A DNA stretch of 64,000 nt from Haematobia irritans (lineage: Eukaryota > Arthropoda > Insecta > Diptera > Muscidae). A model generated the notes under the pieces. It was not told where the DNA came from, searched no databases, and was given only the letters and a program-made list of their open reading frames with translations. A program made the translations under genes and the position numbers. This document shows positions 40,201 through 54,281 of this stretch, piece after piece (position 1 is the first letter of the stretch; every line of letters starts with the position of its first letter). Location: assembly GCF_050003625.1 (NCBI RefSeq), contig NC_134398.1, positions 108,198,105 to 108,262,104 of the forward strand, read 5' to 3'.

Positions 40201-43200
40201 ATTTTCAATTGGCTCTGATTCACCTAACCCGGAGATGGACGTTTTTTGTTTTTTCCTTATAATTGCGCCTAACAACGACTTTGACTAATAAGATATATGT
40301 TTCTCTTTAGGGCGGTTCAGACAACTTGCGGTCGTATACAACAAAGCGACAAACGATTCATTGCGCTTGTGTGGGTTGATAACCCGAATGAAAATTGTAA
40401 GCTCCACTGAAATTTATGAATCGTCTGTGCCGCCACCTGTTAACATATATTTACATATAATACTAATAATAACATTTTCAATTGGCTCTGAATCACCCAA
40501 ACCGGAGATGGGCTTTTTTTTATTTTTTTTTATAATTGCACCTAACAACGAATTTGACTAATAAGCTATAGGTGTCTCTACTTATTTGAAAATTGTAAGC
40601 TCCACTGAAATTTATGAATCGTCTGTGCCGCCACCTGTTAACATATGTTTACATATAATACTAATAATAAAATTTTCAATTGGCTCTGATTCACCAAAAC
40701 CGGAGATGGACTTTTTTATTTTTTTCTTTATAATTGCGCCTAACAACGACTTTGACTAATAAGATATAGGTGTCTCTACTTATTTGAAAATTGTAAGCTC
40801 CACTGAAATTTATGAATCGTCTGTGCCGCCACCTGTTAACATATATTTACATATAATACTAATAATAAAGTTTTCAATTGGCTCAGATTCACCAAAACCG
40901 GAGATGGGCTTTTTTGTTTTTTTTTTTTTTTTTTTCATTATAATTGCGCCTAACAACGACTTTGACTAATAAGATATAGGTGTCTCTACTTATTTGTCTT
41001 GCCAAACGATTTTGTCACAGTACACTCTGTTAATAAACTGTAACGGTTCAGACACCTGTTAACATATATTTACATATAATACTAATAATAAAATTTTCAA
41101 TTGGCTCTGATTTACCAAAACCGGAGATGGGGTTTTTTGTTGTTTTTTTCTTTATAATTGCGCCTAACAACGACTTTGACTAATAATATATAGGTGTATC
41201 TACTTATTTGTCTTACCAAACGATTTTGTCACAGTACACTCTGTTAATAAACTGTAACAGACACCTGTTATCATATATTTACATATAATACTAATAATAA
41301 AATTTTAATTGGCTCTCATTCACCAAAACCGGAGATGGACTTTTTTTTTCCTTATAATTGCGCCTAACAACGACTTTGACTAATAAGATATATGTTTCTC
41401 TTTAGGGCGGTTCAGACAACTTGCGGCCGTATACAACAAAGCGACAAACGATTCATTGTCCGTTCTACTTGCGTTAAACTTGCGATGTGTGGGTTGATAA
41501 CTGAAATTTATCGTCTGTGCCGACACCTGTTAACATATATTTACATATAATACTAATAATAAAATTTTCAATTGGCTCTGATTCACCAAAACCGGAGATG
41601 GACTTTTTTGTTTTTTTCCTTATAATTGCGCCTAACAACGACTTTGACTAATAAGATATAAGTTTCTCTTTAGGGCGGTTCAGGCAACTTGCGGCCGTAT
41701 ACAACAAAGCGACAAACGATTCATTGCGCTTGTGTGGGTTGTGTGGGTTGATAACCCGAATGAAAATTGAAAGCTCCACTGAAATTTATGAATCGTCTGT
41801 GTCGCCACCTGTAACATATATTTACATATAATACTAATAATAAAATTTTCAATTGGCTCAGATTCACCAAAACCGGATATTGACTTTTTTTGTTTTTTTT
41901 TCTTATAATTGCGCCTAACAACGACTTTGACTAATGACATGTCTCTACTTATTTGTCTTGCCAAACGATTTTGTAACAGTACACTCTGTTAATAAACTGT
42001 AACGGTTCAGACACCTGTTAACATATATTTACATATAATATTAATAATAAAAAACGACTTTGACTAATAAGATATTTGTTTATCTTTAGGGCGGTTCAGA
42101 CAACTTGCGGCCGTATACAACAAAGCGACAAACGATTCATTGTCCGTGCTAAACTTGCGCTGTGTGGGTTGATAAACCCGAATGAAAATTCTAAGCTCCA
42201 CTGAAATTTATGAATCGTCTGTACCGCCACCTGTTAACATATATTTACATATAATACTAATAATAAAATTTTCAATTGGCTCTGATTCACCAAACCCGGA
42301 GATGGACTTTTTGTTTTTTTTTCCTTATAATTGCGTCTAACAACGACTTTGACTAATAAGATATATGTTTCTCCTTAGGGCGGTTCAGACAACTTGCGGC
42401 TTGTGTGGGTTGATAACCCGAATGAAAATTGTAAGCTCCACTGAAATTTATGAATCGTATGTGCCGCCACCTGCTAACATATATTTACATATAATACTAA
42501 TAATAAAATTTTCAATTGGCTCAGATTCACCAAAACCGGAGATGGGCTTTTTTTGTTTTTTTCTTTATAATTGCGCCTAACAACGACTTTGACTAATAAG
42601 ATATAGGTGTCTCTACTTATTTGAAAATTGTAAGCTCCACTGAAATTTATGAATCGTCTGTGCCGCCACCTGTTAACATATATTTACATATAATACTAAT
42701 AAATTTTCAATTGGCTCAGATTCACCAAAACCGGAGATGGGCTTTTTATGTTTTTTTTTCTTTATAATTGCGCCTAACAACGACTTTGACTAATAAGATA
42801 TAGGTGTCTCTAATTATTTGAAAATTGTAAGCTCCACTGAAATTTATGAATCGTCTGTGCCGTCACATGTTAATATATATTTACATATAATACTAATAAT
42901 AAAATTTTAATTGGCTCTCATTCACCAAAACCGGAGATGGACTTTTTTTGTTTTTTCCTCATAATTGCGCCTAACAACGACTTTGACTAATAAGATATAT
43001 GTTTCTCTTTAGGGCGGTTCAGACAACTTGCGGCCGTATACATCAATGCGACAAACGATTCATTGTCCGTTCTACTTGTGTTAAACTTGCGATGTGTGGG
43101 TTGATAACTGAAATTTATTAATCGTCTGTGCCGCCACCTGTTTACATATATTTACATATAATACTAATAATAAAATTTTCAATTGGCTCTGATTCACCAA

Positions 43201-46200
43201 AACAGGAGATGGACTTTTTTTCCTTATAATTGCGCCTAACAACGAGTTTGACTAATAAGATATAAGTTTCACTTTAGGGCGGTTCAGACAACTTGCGGCC
43301 GTATACAACAAAGCGACAAACGATTCATTGCACTTGCGTGAGTTGTGTGGGTTGATAACCCGAATGAAAATTGTAAGCTCCACTGAAATTTATGAATCGT
43401 CTCTGCCGCCACCTGTTAACATATATTTACACATAATACTAATAATAAAATTTTCAATTGGCTCTGATTCACCAAAACCGGAGATGGGTTGTTTTATTTT
43501 TTCTTTATAATTGCGCCTAACAACGACTTTGACTAATAAGATATAGGTGTCTCTACTTATATACTAATAATAAACGACTTTGACTAATAAAATATATGTT
43601 TCTCTTTAGGGCGGTTCAGACAACTTGCGGCCGTATACAACAAAGCGACAAACGATTCATTGTCCGTGCTAAACTTGCGCTGTGTGGGTTGATAACCCGA
43701 ATGAAAATTGTAAGCTCCACTGAAATTTATGAATCGTCTGTGCAGCCACCTGTTAACATATATTTACATATAATACTAATAATAAAATTTTGAATTGGCT
43801 CTGATTCACCAAACCCGGAGATGGACTTTTTTGTTTTTTTCCTTATAATTGCGCCTAACAACGACTTTGACTAATAGGATATATGTTTCTCTTTAGGGCG
43901 GTTCAGACAACTTGCGGCCGTATACAACAAAGCGACAAACGATTCATTGCGCTTGTGTGGGTTGTGTGGGTTGATAACCCGAATGAAAATTGTAAGCTCC
44001 ACTGAAATTTATGAATCGTCTGTGCCGCCACCTGTTAACATATATTTACATATAATACTAATAATAAAATTTTCAATTGGCTCAGATTCACCAAAACCGG
44101 ATATGGGCTGTTTTGTTTTTTTTCTTTATAATTGCGCCTAACAACGACTTTGACTAATAAGATATAAGTGTGTCTACTTATTTGAAAATTGTAAGCTCCA
44201 CTGAAATTTATGTGCCGCCACCTGTTAACATATATTTACATATAATACTAATAATAAAATGTTCAATTGGCTCTGATTCACCAAAACCAGAGATGGACTT
44301 TTTTTGTTTTTTTTTTTCTTATAATTGTGCCTAACAACGACTATAATACTAATAATAAAATTTTCAATTGGCTCTGATTCACCAAAACCGTAGATGGGCT
44401 TTTTTTGTTTTTTTTTTCTTTATAATTGCGCCTAAAAACGACTTTGACTAGTAAGATATAGGTGTCTCTACTTATCTGTCTTGCCAAATGATTTTGTCAC
44501 GGTACACTCTTTTTACAAACTGTAACAGACACCTGTTAACATATATTTACATATAATACTAATAATAAAATTTTGAATTGGCTCTGATTCACCAAACCCG
44601 GAGATGGACTTTTTTGTTTTTTTTTTTTTTCTTATAATTGCGCCTAACAACGACTTTGACTAATAAGATATATGTCTCTCTTTAGGGCGGTTCAGACAAC
44701 TTGCGGCCGTATACAACAAAGTATTATATTAGTATTATATGTAAATATATGTTAAAAGGTGGCGGCACAGACGATTCATAAATTTCAGTGGAGCGTACAA
44801 TTTTCATTCGGGTTATCAAAGAGAAACATATATCTTATTGTCAAAGTCGTTGTTAGGCGCAATTATAAGGAAAAAAAAACAAAAAAGTCCATCTCCGGGT
44901 TTGGTGAATCAGAGCCAATTGAAAATTTTATTATTAGTATTATATGTAAATATATGTTAACAGGTGGCGGCACAGACGATTCATAAATTTCAGTGGAGCT
45001 TACAATTTGCATTCGGGTTATCAACCCACACAGCGCAAGTTTAGCACGTACAATGAATCGTTTGTCGCTTTGTTGTATACGGCCGCATGTTGTCTGAACC
45101 GCCCTAAAGAGAAACATATATCTCATTAGTCAAAGTCGTTGTTAGGCGCAATTATAAGGAAAAAAAACAAAAAAGTCCATCTCCGGTTTTGGTGAATCAG
45201 AGCCAATTGAAAATTTTAGTATTAGTATTATATGTAAATATATGTTAACAGGTGGAGGTTGCGCTGTGTGGGTTGATAACCCGTATGAAAATTGTAAGCT
45301 CCACTGAAATGTATGAATCGTCTGTGCCGCCACCTGTTAACATATATTTACATATAATACTAATAATAAAATTTTCAATTGGCTCTGATTCACCAAACCC
45401 GGATATGGACTTTTTTTCCTTATAATTGCGCCTAACAACGACTTTGACTAATAAGATATATGTTTCTCTTTAGGGCGGTTCAGACAACTTGCGGCCGTAT
45501 ACAACAAAGCGACAAACGATTCATTGCGCTTGCGTGGGTTGATAAACCGAATGAAAATTGTAAGCTCCACTGAAATTTATGAATCGTCTGTACCGCCACC
45601 TGTTAACATATTATTATTATTATTATATGTAAACATATGGTAACAGGTGGCGGCACAGACGATTCATAAATTTCAGTGGAGCTTACAATTTTTTGTGTGG
45701 TTGTGGATATCAACCCACACAACCCACGCAAGTGCAATGAATCGTTTGTCGCTTTGTTGTATACGGCCGCAAGTTGTCTGAACCTCCCTAAAGAGAAACA
45801 TATATCTTATTAGTCAAAGTCGTTGTTAGGCGCAATTATAAGGAAAAAAGTCCATATCCGGGTTTGGTGAATCAGAGCCAATTGAAAATTTTATTATTAG
45901 TATTATATGTAAATATATGTTAACAGGTGGCGGCACAGACGATTCATACATTTCAGTGGAGCTTACAATTTTCATACGGGTTATCAACCCACACAGCGCA
46001 ACCTCCACCTGTTAACATATATTTACATATAATACTAATACTAAAATTTTCAATTGGCTCTGATTCACCAAAACCGGAGATGGACTTTTTTGTTTTTTTT
46101 TCCTTATAATTGCGCCTAACAACGACTTTGACTAATGAGATATATGTTTCTCTTTAGGGCGGTTCAGACAACATGCGGCCGTATACAACAAAGCGACAAA

Positions 46201-46586
46201 CGATTCATTGTCCGTGCTAAACTTGCGCTGTGTGGGTTGATAACCCGAATGCAAATTGTAAGCTCCACTGAAATTTATGAATCGTCTGTGCCGCCACCTG
46301 TTAACATATATTTACATATAATACTAATAATAAAATTTTCAATTGGCTCTGATTCACCAAACCCGGAGATGGACTTTTTTTGTTTTTTTCCTTATAATTG
46401 CGCTTAACATCGACTTTGACTAATGATATATATTTTTCTCTTTAGGGCGGTTCAGACAACTTGCGGTCGTATACAACAAAGCGACAAACGATTCATTGCG
46501 CTTGCGTGGGTTGATAACACGAATGAAAATTGTAAGCTCCACTCAAATTTATGAATCGTCTGTGCCGCCACCTGTTAACATATATT

Positions 46587-46623
<37 letters not shown>

Positions 46624-47014
46624 ATAAAATTTTCAATTGGGCCTGATTCACCAAAACCGGAGATGGGCTTTTTTTTATTTTTTTCTTTATAATTGCGCCT
46701 AACAACGACTTTGACTAATAAGATATAGGTGTCTCTACTTATTTGAAAATTGTAAGCTCCACTGAAATTTATGAATCGTCTGTGCCGCCACCTGTTAACA
46801 TATATTTACATATAATACTAATAATAAAATTTTCAATTGGCTCAGATTCACCAAAACCGGTGATGGGCTTTTTTTGTTTTTTTTTTCTTTATAATTGCGC
46901 CTAACAACGACTTTGACTAATAAGATATAGGTGTCTCTACTTATTTGAAAATTGTAAGCTCCACTGAAATTTATGAATCGTCTGTGCCGCCACCTGTTAA
47001 CATATATTTATATA
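37276..47014. repeat. Core satellite block, forward to 44718 then mosaic
   Basis: Continues the forward array broken by the DINE-like insertion. The stretch 37276-39060 parallels 41148-42870 (same rare variants ACATGTCTCTACTTATTTG near 38072/41938 and CTTGCGGCTTGTGTGGG near 38530/42395), a unit of about 3.86 kb. From 44719 orientation alternates: reverse 44719-45252, forward 45253-45612, reverse to about 46005, then forward. A TA run of about 30 bp lies at 46590-46621. No gene is seen. Confidence 0.88.
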
Positions 47015-47127
47015 AAGGGTGATTCTTTTGAGGTTAGGATTTTCATGCATTAGTATTTGACAGATCACGTGGGATTTCAGACATGGTGTCAAAGAGAAAG
47101 ATGCTCAGTATGCTTTGACATTTCATC

Positions 47128-48213
47128 ATGAATAGACTTACTAACGAGCAACGCTTGCAAATCATTGAATTTTATTACCAAAATCAGTGTTCGGTTCGAA
47201 ATGTGTTTCGCGCTTTACGTCCGATTTATGGTCTACATAATCGACCAAGTGAGCAAACAATTAATGCGATTGTGACCAAGTTTCGCACTCAGTTTACTTT
47301 ATTGGACATTAAACCAACCACACGAATGCGTACAGTGCGTACAGAAGAGAATATTGCGTCTGTTTCTGAGAGTGTTGCTGAAGACCGTGAAATGTCGATT
47401 CGTCGCCGTTCGCAGCAATTGGGTTTGTGTTATTCGACCACATGGAAGATTTTTCGCAAAGATCTTGGTGTAAAACCGTATAAAATACAGCTCGTGCAAG
47501 AACTGAAGCCGAACGATCTGCCACAACGTCGAATTTTCAGTGAATGGGCCCTAGAAAAGTTGGCAGAAAATCCGCTTTTTTATCGACAAATTTTGTTCAG
47601 CGATGAGGCTCATTTCTGGTTGAATGGCTACGTAAATAAGCAAAATTGCCGCATTTGGAGTGAAGAGCAACCAGAAGCCGTTCAAGAACTGCCCATGCAT
47701 CCCGAAAAATGCACTGTTTGGTGTGGTTTGTACGCTGGTGGAATCATTGGACCGTATTTTTTCAAAGATGCTGTTGGACGCAACGTTACGGTGAATGGCG
47801 ATCGCTATCGTTCGATGCTAACAAACTTTTTGTTGCCAAAAATGGAAGAACTGAACTTGGTTGACATGTGGTTTCAACAAGATGGCGCTACATGCCACAC
47901 AGCTCGCGATTCTATGGCCATTTTGAGGGAAAACTTCGGAGAACAATTCATCTCAAGAAATGGACCGGTAAGTTGGCCACCAAGATCATGCGATTTGACG
48001 CCTTTAGACTATTTTTTGTGGGGCTACGTCAAGTCTAAAGTCTACAGAAATAAGCCAGCAACTATTCCAGCTTTGGAAGACAACATTTCCGAAGAAATTC
48101 GGGCTATTCCGGCCGAAATGCTCGAAAAAGTTGCCCAAAATTGGACTTTCCGAATGGACCACCTAAGACGCAGCCGCGGTCAACATTTAAATGAAATTAT
48201 CTTCAAAAAGTAA
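47128..48213 (+). CDS. Tc1/mariner-superfamily transposase, intact
   Basis: A 361-residue DDE-type transposase that would bind the element's ends in the nucleus and catalyse cut-and-paste transposition into TA. Residues about 3-57 form an N-terminal helix-turn-helix of the DUF4817 kind (TNEQRLQIIEFYYQN...SVRNVFRAL). A second helix-turn-helix follows at about 85-120 (MSIRRRSQQLGLCYSTTWKI). The catalytic domain starts near 155, with D159 in FSDEAHFW, D252 in QQDGATCHTA and D289 in SCDLTPLDYF. That leaves 36 residues between the second and third acidic positions; if D294 were used instead, 41. Length is normal for the superfamily and no stop or frameshift is present. The ATG is the first in frame after the terminal repeat. 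It is host-independent selfish DNA; whether it is transcribed is unknown. Confidence 0.95.
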   Translation: MNRLTNEQRLQIIEFYYQNQCSVRNVFRALRPIYGLHNRPSEQTINAIVTKFRTQFTLLDIKPTTRMRTVRTEENIASVSESVAEDREMSIRRRSQQLGLCYSTTWKIFRKDLGVKPYKIQLVQELKPNDLPQRRIFSEWALEKLAENPLFYRQILFSDEAHFWLNGYVNKQNCRIWSEEQPEAVQELPMHPEKCTVWCGLYAGGIIGPYFFKDAVGRNVTVNGDRYRSMLTNFLLPKMEELNLVDMWFQQDGATCHTARDSMAILRENFGEQFISRNGPVSWPPRSCDLTPLDYFLWGYVKSKVYRNKPATIPALEDNISEEIRAIPAEMLEKVAQNWTFRMDHLRRSRGQHLNEIIFKK

Positions 48214-48239
48214 ATGTCATGGACCAATCTAACGTTTCA

Positions 48240-48245
48240 AATAAA
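48240..48245 (+). promoter_or_regulatory. Possible polyadenylation signal of the transposase gene
   Basis: AATAAA lies 27 bp after the stop codon, inside the element's trailer and before its 3' terminal repeat. The position suits a polyadenylation signal, but the hexamer is common in AT-rich DNA. Confidence 0.45.
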
Positions 48246-48319
48246 GAACCGATGAGATTTTGCAAATTTTATGCGTTTTTTAAAAAAAAAAGTTATCAAG
48301 CTCTTAACAAATCACCCTT

Positions 48320-51269
48320 TATAATACTAATAATAAAATTGTCAATTGGCTCTGATACACCAAAACCGGCGATGGACTTTTTTTCTTATAATTGTGCCTA
48401 ACAACGACTTTGACTAATAAGATATAGGTGTCTCTACTTATTTGTCTTGCCCAACGATTTTGTCACAGTACACTCTGTTAATAAACTGTAACAGACACCT
48501 GTTAACATATATTTACATATAATACTAATAAAATTTTAATTGTCTCTCATTCACCAAAACCGGAGATGGACTCTTTATGTTTTTTCTTTATAATTGCGCC
48601 TAACAACGACTTTGACTAATAAGATATATGTTTCTCTTTAGGGCGGTTCAGACAACTTGCGGCCGTATACAACAAAGTATTATATTAGTATTATATGTAA
48701 ATATATGTTAAAAGGTGGCGGCACAGACGATTCATAAATTTCAGTGGAGCGTACAATTTTCATTCGGGTTATCAAAGAGAAACATATATCTTATTGTCAA
48801 AGTCGTTGTTAGGCGCAATTATAAGGAAAAAAAAAAACAAAAAAGTCCATCTCCGGGTTTGGTGAATCAGAGCCAATTGAAAATTTTATTATAATTGCGC
48901 CTAACAACGACTTTGACTAATCAGATATATGTTTCTCTTTAGGGCGGTTCAGACAACTTGCGGCCGTATACAACAAAGCGACAAACGATTCATTGTCCGT
49001 GCTAAACTTGCGCTGTGTGGGTTGATAACCCGAATGAAAATTCTAAGCTCCACTGAAATTTATGAATCGTCTGTGCCGCCACCTGTTAACATAAATTTAC
49101 ATATAATACTAATAATAAAATTTTCAATTGGCTCTGATTCACCAAAACCGGAGATGGTCTTTTTTGTTTTTTTCCTTATAATTGCGCCTAACAACGACTT
49201 TGACTAATAAGATATAGGTGTCTCTACTTATTTGTCTTGCCAAACAACTTGCGGCCGTATACAACAAAGCGAAAAACGATTCATTGCGCTTGCGTGGGCT
49301 GATATCCCGAATGAAAATTGTAAGCTCCACTGAAATTTATGAATCGTCTGTGCCGCCAGCTGTTAACATATATTTACATATAATACTAATAATAAAATTT
49401 TCAATTGGCTCTGATTCACCATAACCGGAGATGGGTTTTTTTTGTTTTTTTTTTTTTCTTTATAATTGCGCCTAACAACGACTTTGACTAATAAGATATA
49501 GGTGTCTCTACTTATTTGAAAATTGTAAGCTCCACTGAAATTTATGAATCGTCTGTGCCGCCACCTGTTAACATATATTTACATATAATACTAATAATAA
49601 AATTTTCAATTGGCTCTGTTTCACCAAAACCGGAGATGGGCTTTTTTGTTTTTTTCTTTATAATTGCGCCTAACAACGACTTTGACTAATAAGATATAGG
49701 TATCTCTACTTATTTGAAAATTGTAAGCTCCACTGAAATTTATGAATCGTATGTGCCGCCACCTGTTAACATATATTTACATATAATACTAATAATAAAA
49801 ATTTTCAATTGGCTCTGATTCACCAAAACCGGAGATGGACTTTTTTTGTTTTTTCTTATAATTGCGCCTAACAACGACTTTGACTAATCAGATATATGTT
49901 TCTCTTTAGGGCGGTTCAGACAACTTGCGGCCGTATACAACAAAGCGACAAACGATTCATTGTCCGTGCTAAACTTGCGCTGTGTGGGTTGATAACCCGA
50001 ATGAAAATTCTAAGCTCCACTGAAATTTATGAATCGTCTGTGCCGCCACCTGTTAACATAAATTTACATATAATACTAATAATAAAATTTTCAATTGGCT
50101 CTGATTCACCAAAACCGGAGATGGTCTTTTTTGTTTTTTTCCTTATAATTGCGCCTAACAACGACTTTGACTAATAAGATATAGGTGTCTCTAGAGATGG
50201 ACGGAGATGGACTTTTTTGTTTTTTTTTCCTTTTAATTGCACCTAACAACGACTTTGACTAATAAGATATATGTTTCTCTTTAGGGCGGTTCTGACAACT
50301 TACGGCCGTATACAACAAAGCGACAAACGATTTATTGTCCGTGCTAAACTTGCGCTGTTGTTGCGCTAAGCTCCACTGAAATTTATGAATCGTCTGTGCC
50401 GCCACCTGTTAACATATCTTTACATATAATACTAATAATAAAATTTTCAATTGGCTCTGATTCACCAAAACCGGAGATGGACTTTTTTTGTTTTTTTCCT
50501 TATAATTGCGCCTAACAATGACTTTGACTAATAAGATATAGGTGTCTCTACTTATTTGTCTTGCCAAACAACTTGCGGCCGTATACAACAAAGCGAAAAA
50601 CGATTCATTGCGCTTGCGTGGGTTGATAACCCGAATGAAAATTGTAAGCTCCACTGAAATTTATGAATCGTCTGTGCCGCCAGCGTTAACATATATTTAC
50701 ATATAATACTAATAATAAAATTTTCAATTGGCTCTGATTCACCATAAGCGGAGATGGGTTTTTTTGTTTTTTTTTTCTTTATAATTGCGCCTAACAACGA
50801 CTTTGACTAATAAGATATATGTTTCTCTTTAGGGCGGTTCTGACAACTTACGGCCGTATACAACAAAGCGACAAACGATTCATTGTCCGTGCTAAACTTG
50901 CGCTGTGTGGGTTGATAACCCGAATGAAAATTCTAAGCTCCACTGAAATTTATGAATCGTCTGTGCCGCCACCTGTTAACATATATTTACATATAATACT
51001 AATAATAAAATTTTAAATTGGCTCTGATTCACCAAACCCGGAGATGGATTTTTTTTTGTTTTTTTTCCTTATAATTGCGCCTAACAACGACTTTGACTAA
51101 TAAGATATATGTTTCTCTTTAGGGCGGTTCAGACAACTTGCGGCCGTATACAACAAAACGACAAACGATTCATTGCGCTTACGTGGGTTGATAACCCAAA
51201 TGAAAATTGTAAGCTCCACTGAAATTTATGAATCGTCTGTGCCGCCACCTGTTAACATATATTTATATA
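48320..51269. repeat. Core satellite block
   Basis: Forward from 48320 to 48676, reverse 48677-48891, then forward. The first 550 bp parallel 54220-54790. Two near-identical long monomer groups start at 48929 and 49896, a local ~970-bp repeat. A 50190-50215 scar reads AGAGATGGACGGAGATGGAC, a small internal duplication at a junction. No gene is seen. Confidence 0.88.
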
Positions 51270-52201
51270 AAGGGTGATTTGTTAAGAGCTTGATAACTTT
51301 TAAAAAAAAAAAACGCATAAAATTTGCAAAATCTCATCGGTTCTTTATTTGAAACGTTAGATTGGTCCATGACATTTACTTTTTGAAGATAATTTCATTT
51401 AAATGTTGACCGCAGCTGCGTCTTAGGTGGTCCATTCGGAAAGTCCAATTTTGGGCAACTTTTTCGAGCATTTCGGCCTGAATAGCCCGAATTTCTTCGG
51501 AAATGTTGTCTTCCAAAGCTGGAATAGTTGCTGGCTTATTTCTGTAGACTTTAGACTTGACGTAGCCCCACAAAAAATAGTCTAAAGGCGTCAAATCGCA
51601 TGATCTTGGTGGCCAACTTACCGGTCCATTTCTTGAGATGAATTGTTCTCCGAAGTTTTCCCTCAAAATGGCCATAGAATCGCGAGCTGTGTGGCATGTA
51701 GCGCCATCTTGTTGAAACCACATGTCAACCAAGTTCAGTTCTTCCATTTTTGGCAACAAAAAGTTTGTTAGCATCGAACGATAGCGATCGCCATTCACCG
51801 TAACGTTGCGTCCAACAGCATCTTTGAAAAAATACGGTCCAATGATTCCACCAGCGTACAAACCACACCAAACAGTGCATTTTTCGGGATGCATGGGCAG
51901 TTCTTGAACGGCTTCTGGTTGCTCTTCACTCCAAATGCGGCAATTTTGCTTATTTACGTAGCCATTCAACCAGAAATGAGCCTCATCGCTGAACAAAATT
52001 TGTCGATAAAAAAGCGGATTTTCTGCCACTGATTTTGGTAATAAAATTCAATGATTTGCAAGCCTTGCTCGTTAGTAAGTCTATTCATGATGAAATGTCA
52101 AAGCATACTGAGCATCTTTCTCTTTGACACCATGTCTGAAATCCCACGTGATCTGTCAAATACTAATGCATGAAAATCCTAACCTCAAAAGAATCACCCT
52201 A
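51270..52201 (-). mobile_element. Mariner-like element copy 3, internally deleted
   Basis: A 932-bp element in minus orientation, flanked by TA (51268-51269 and 52202-52203). The last base of its right end has changed (CACCCTA for CACCCTT). It carries the same 373-bp internal deletion, with the same AAATCAGTG-GCAGAAAATCC joint, as the copy at 3413-4345. Its flanks differ from that copy, so the deleted form itself has moved. It sits at the same place in the satellite monomer as the complete element (CTGTTAACATATATTTATA), but in the opposite orientation. Confidence 0.93.
51376..52088 (-). pseudogene. Mariner-like transposase, deleted and frameshifted
   Basis: Starts at the ATG complementary to 52086-52088, then loses codons 21 to about 145 with a frameshift. 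The 217-codon 3' part (51376-52029) is open and keeps the SDEAHFW, QQDGATCHTA and SCDLTPLDYFLWGY motifs. It differs from the intact protein at only a few residues (for example AIQAEM for AIPAEM, RRSCG for RRSRG). Both DNA-binding helix-turn-helix regions are lost. Confidence 0.92.

Positions 52202-54281
<2,080 letters not shown>

Larger units (their letters stand above)
47015..48319 (+). mobile_element. Complete mariner-like element (copy 2)
   Basis: A 1305-bp element with perfect 10-bp terminal inverted repeats (AAGGGTGATT / AATCACCCTT) and weaker similarity inward, flanked by TA at 47013-47014 and 48320-48321. It holds one uninterrupted transposase gene with a 113-bp leader and a 106-bp trailer. 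The host sequence without the element is preserved at 54205-54240 (ATATTTATATATAATACTAA and the same downstream variants AATTGTCAATTGG and TGATACACC), which confirms the ends and the TA duplication. It is the only copy here that could be autonomous. Confidence 0.96.

Noticed and set aside
47299..47526. Minus-strand frames of 71-75 residues inside the transposase gene
   Set aside because: Shadows of the real gene on the plus strand.
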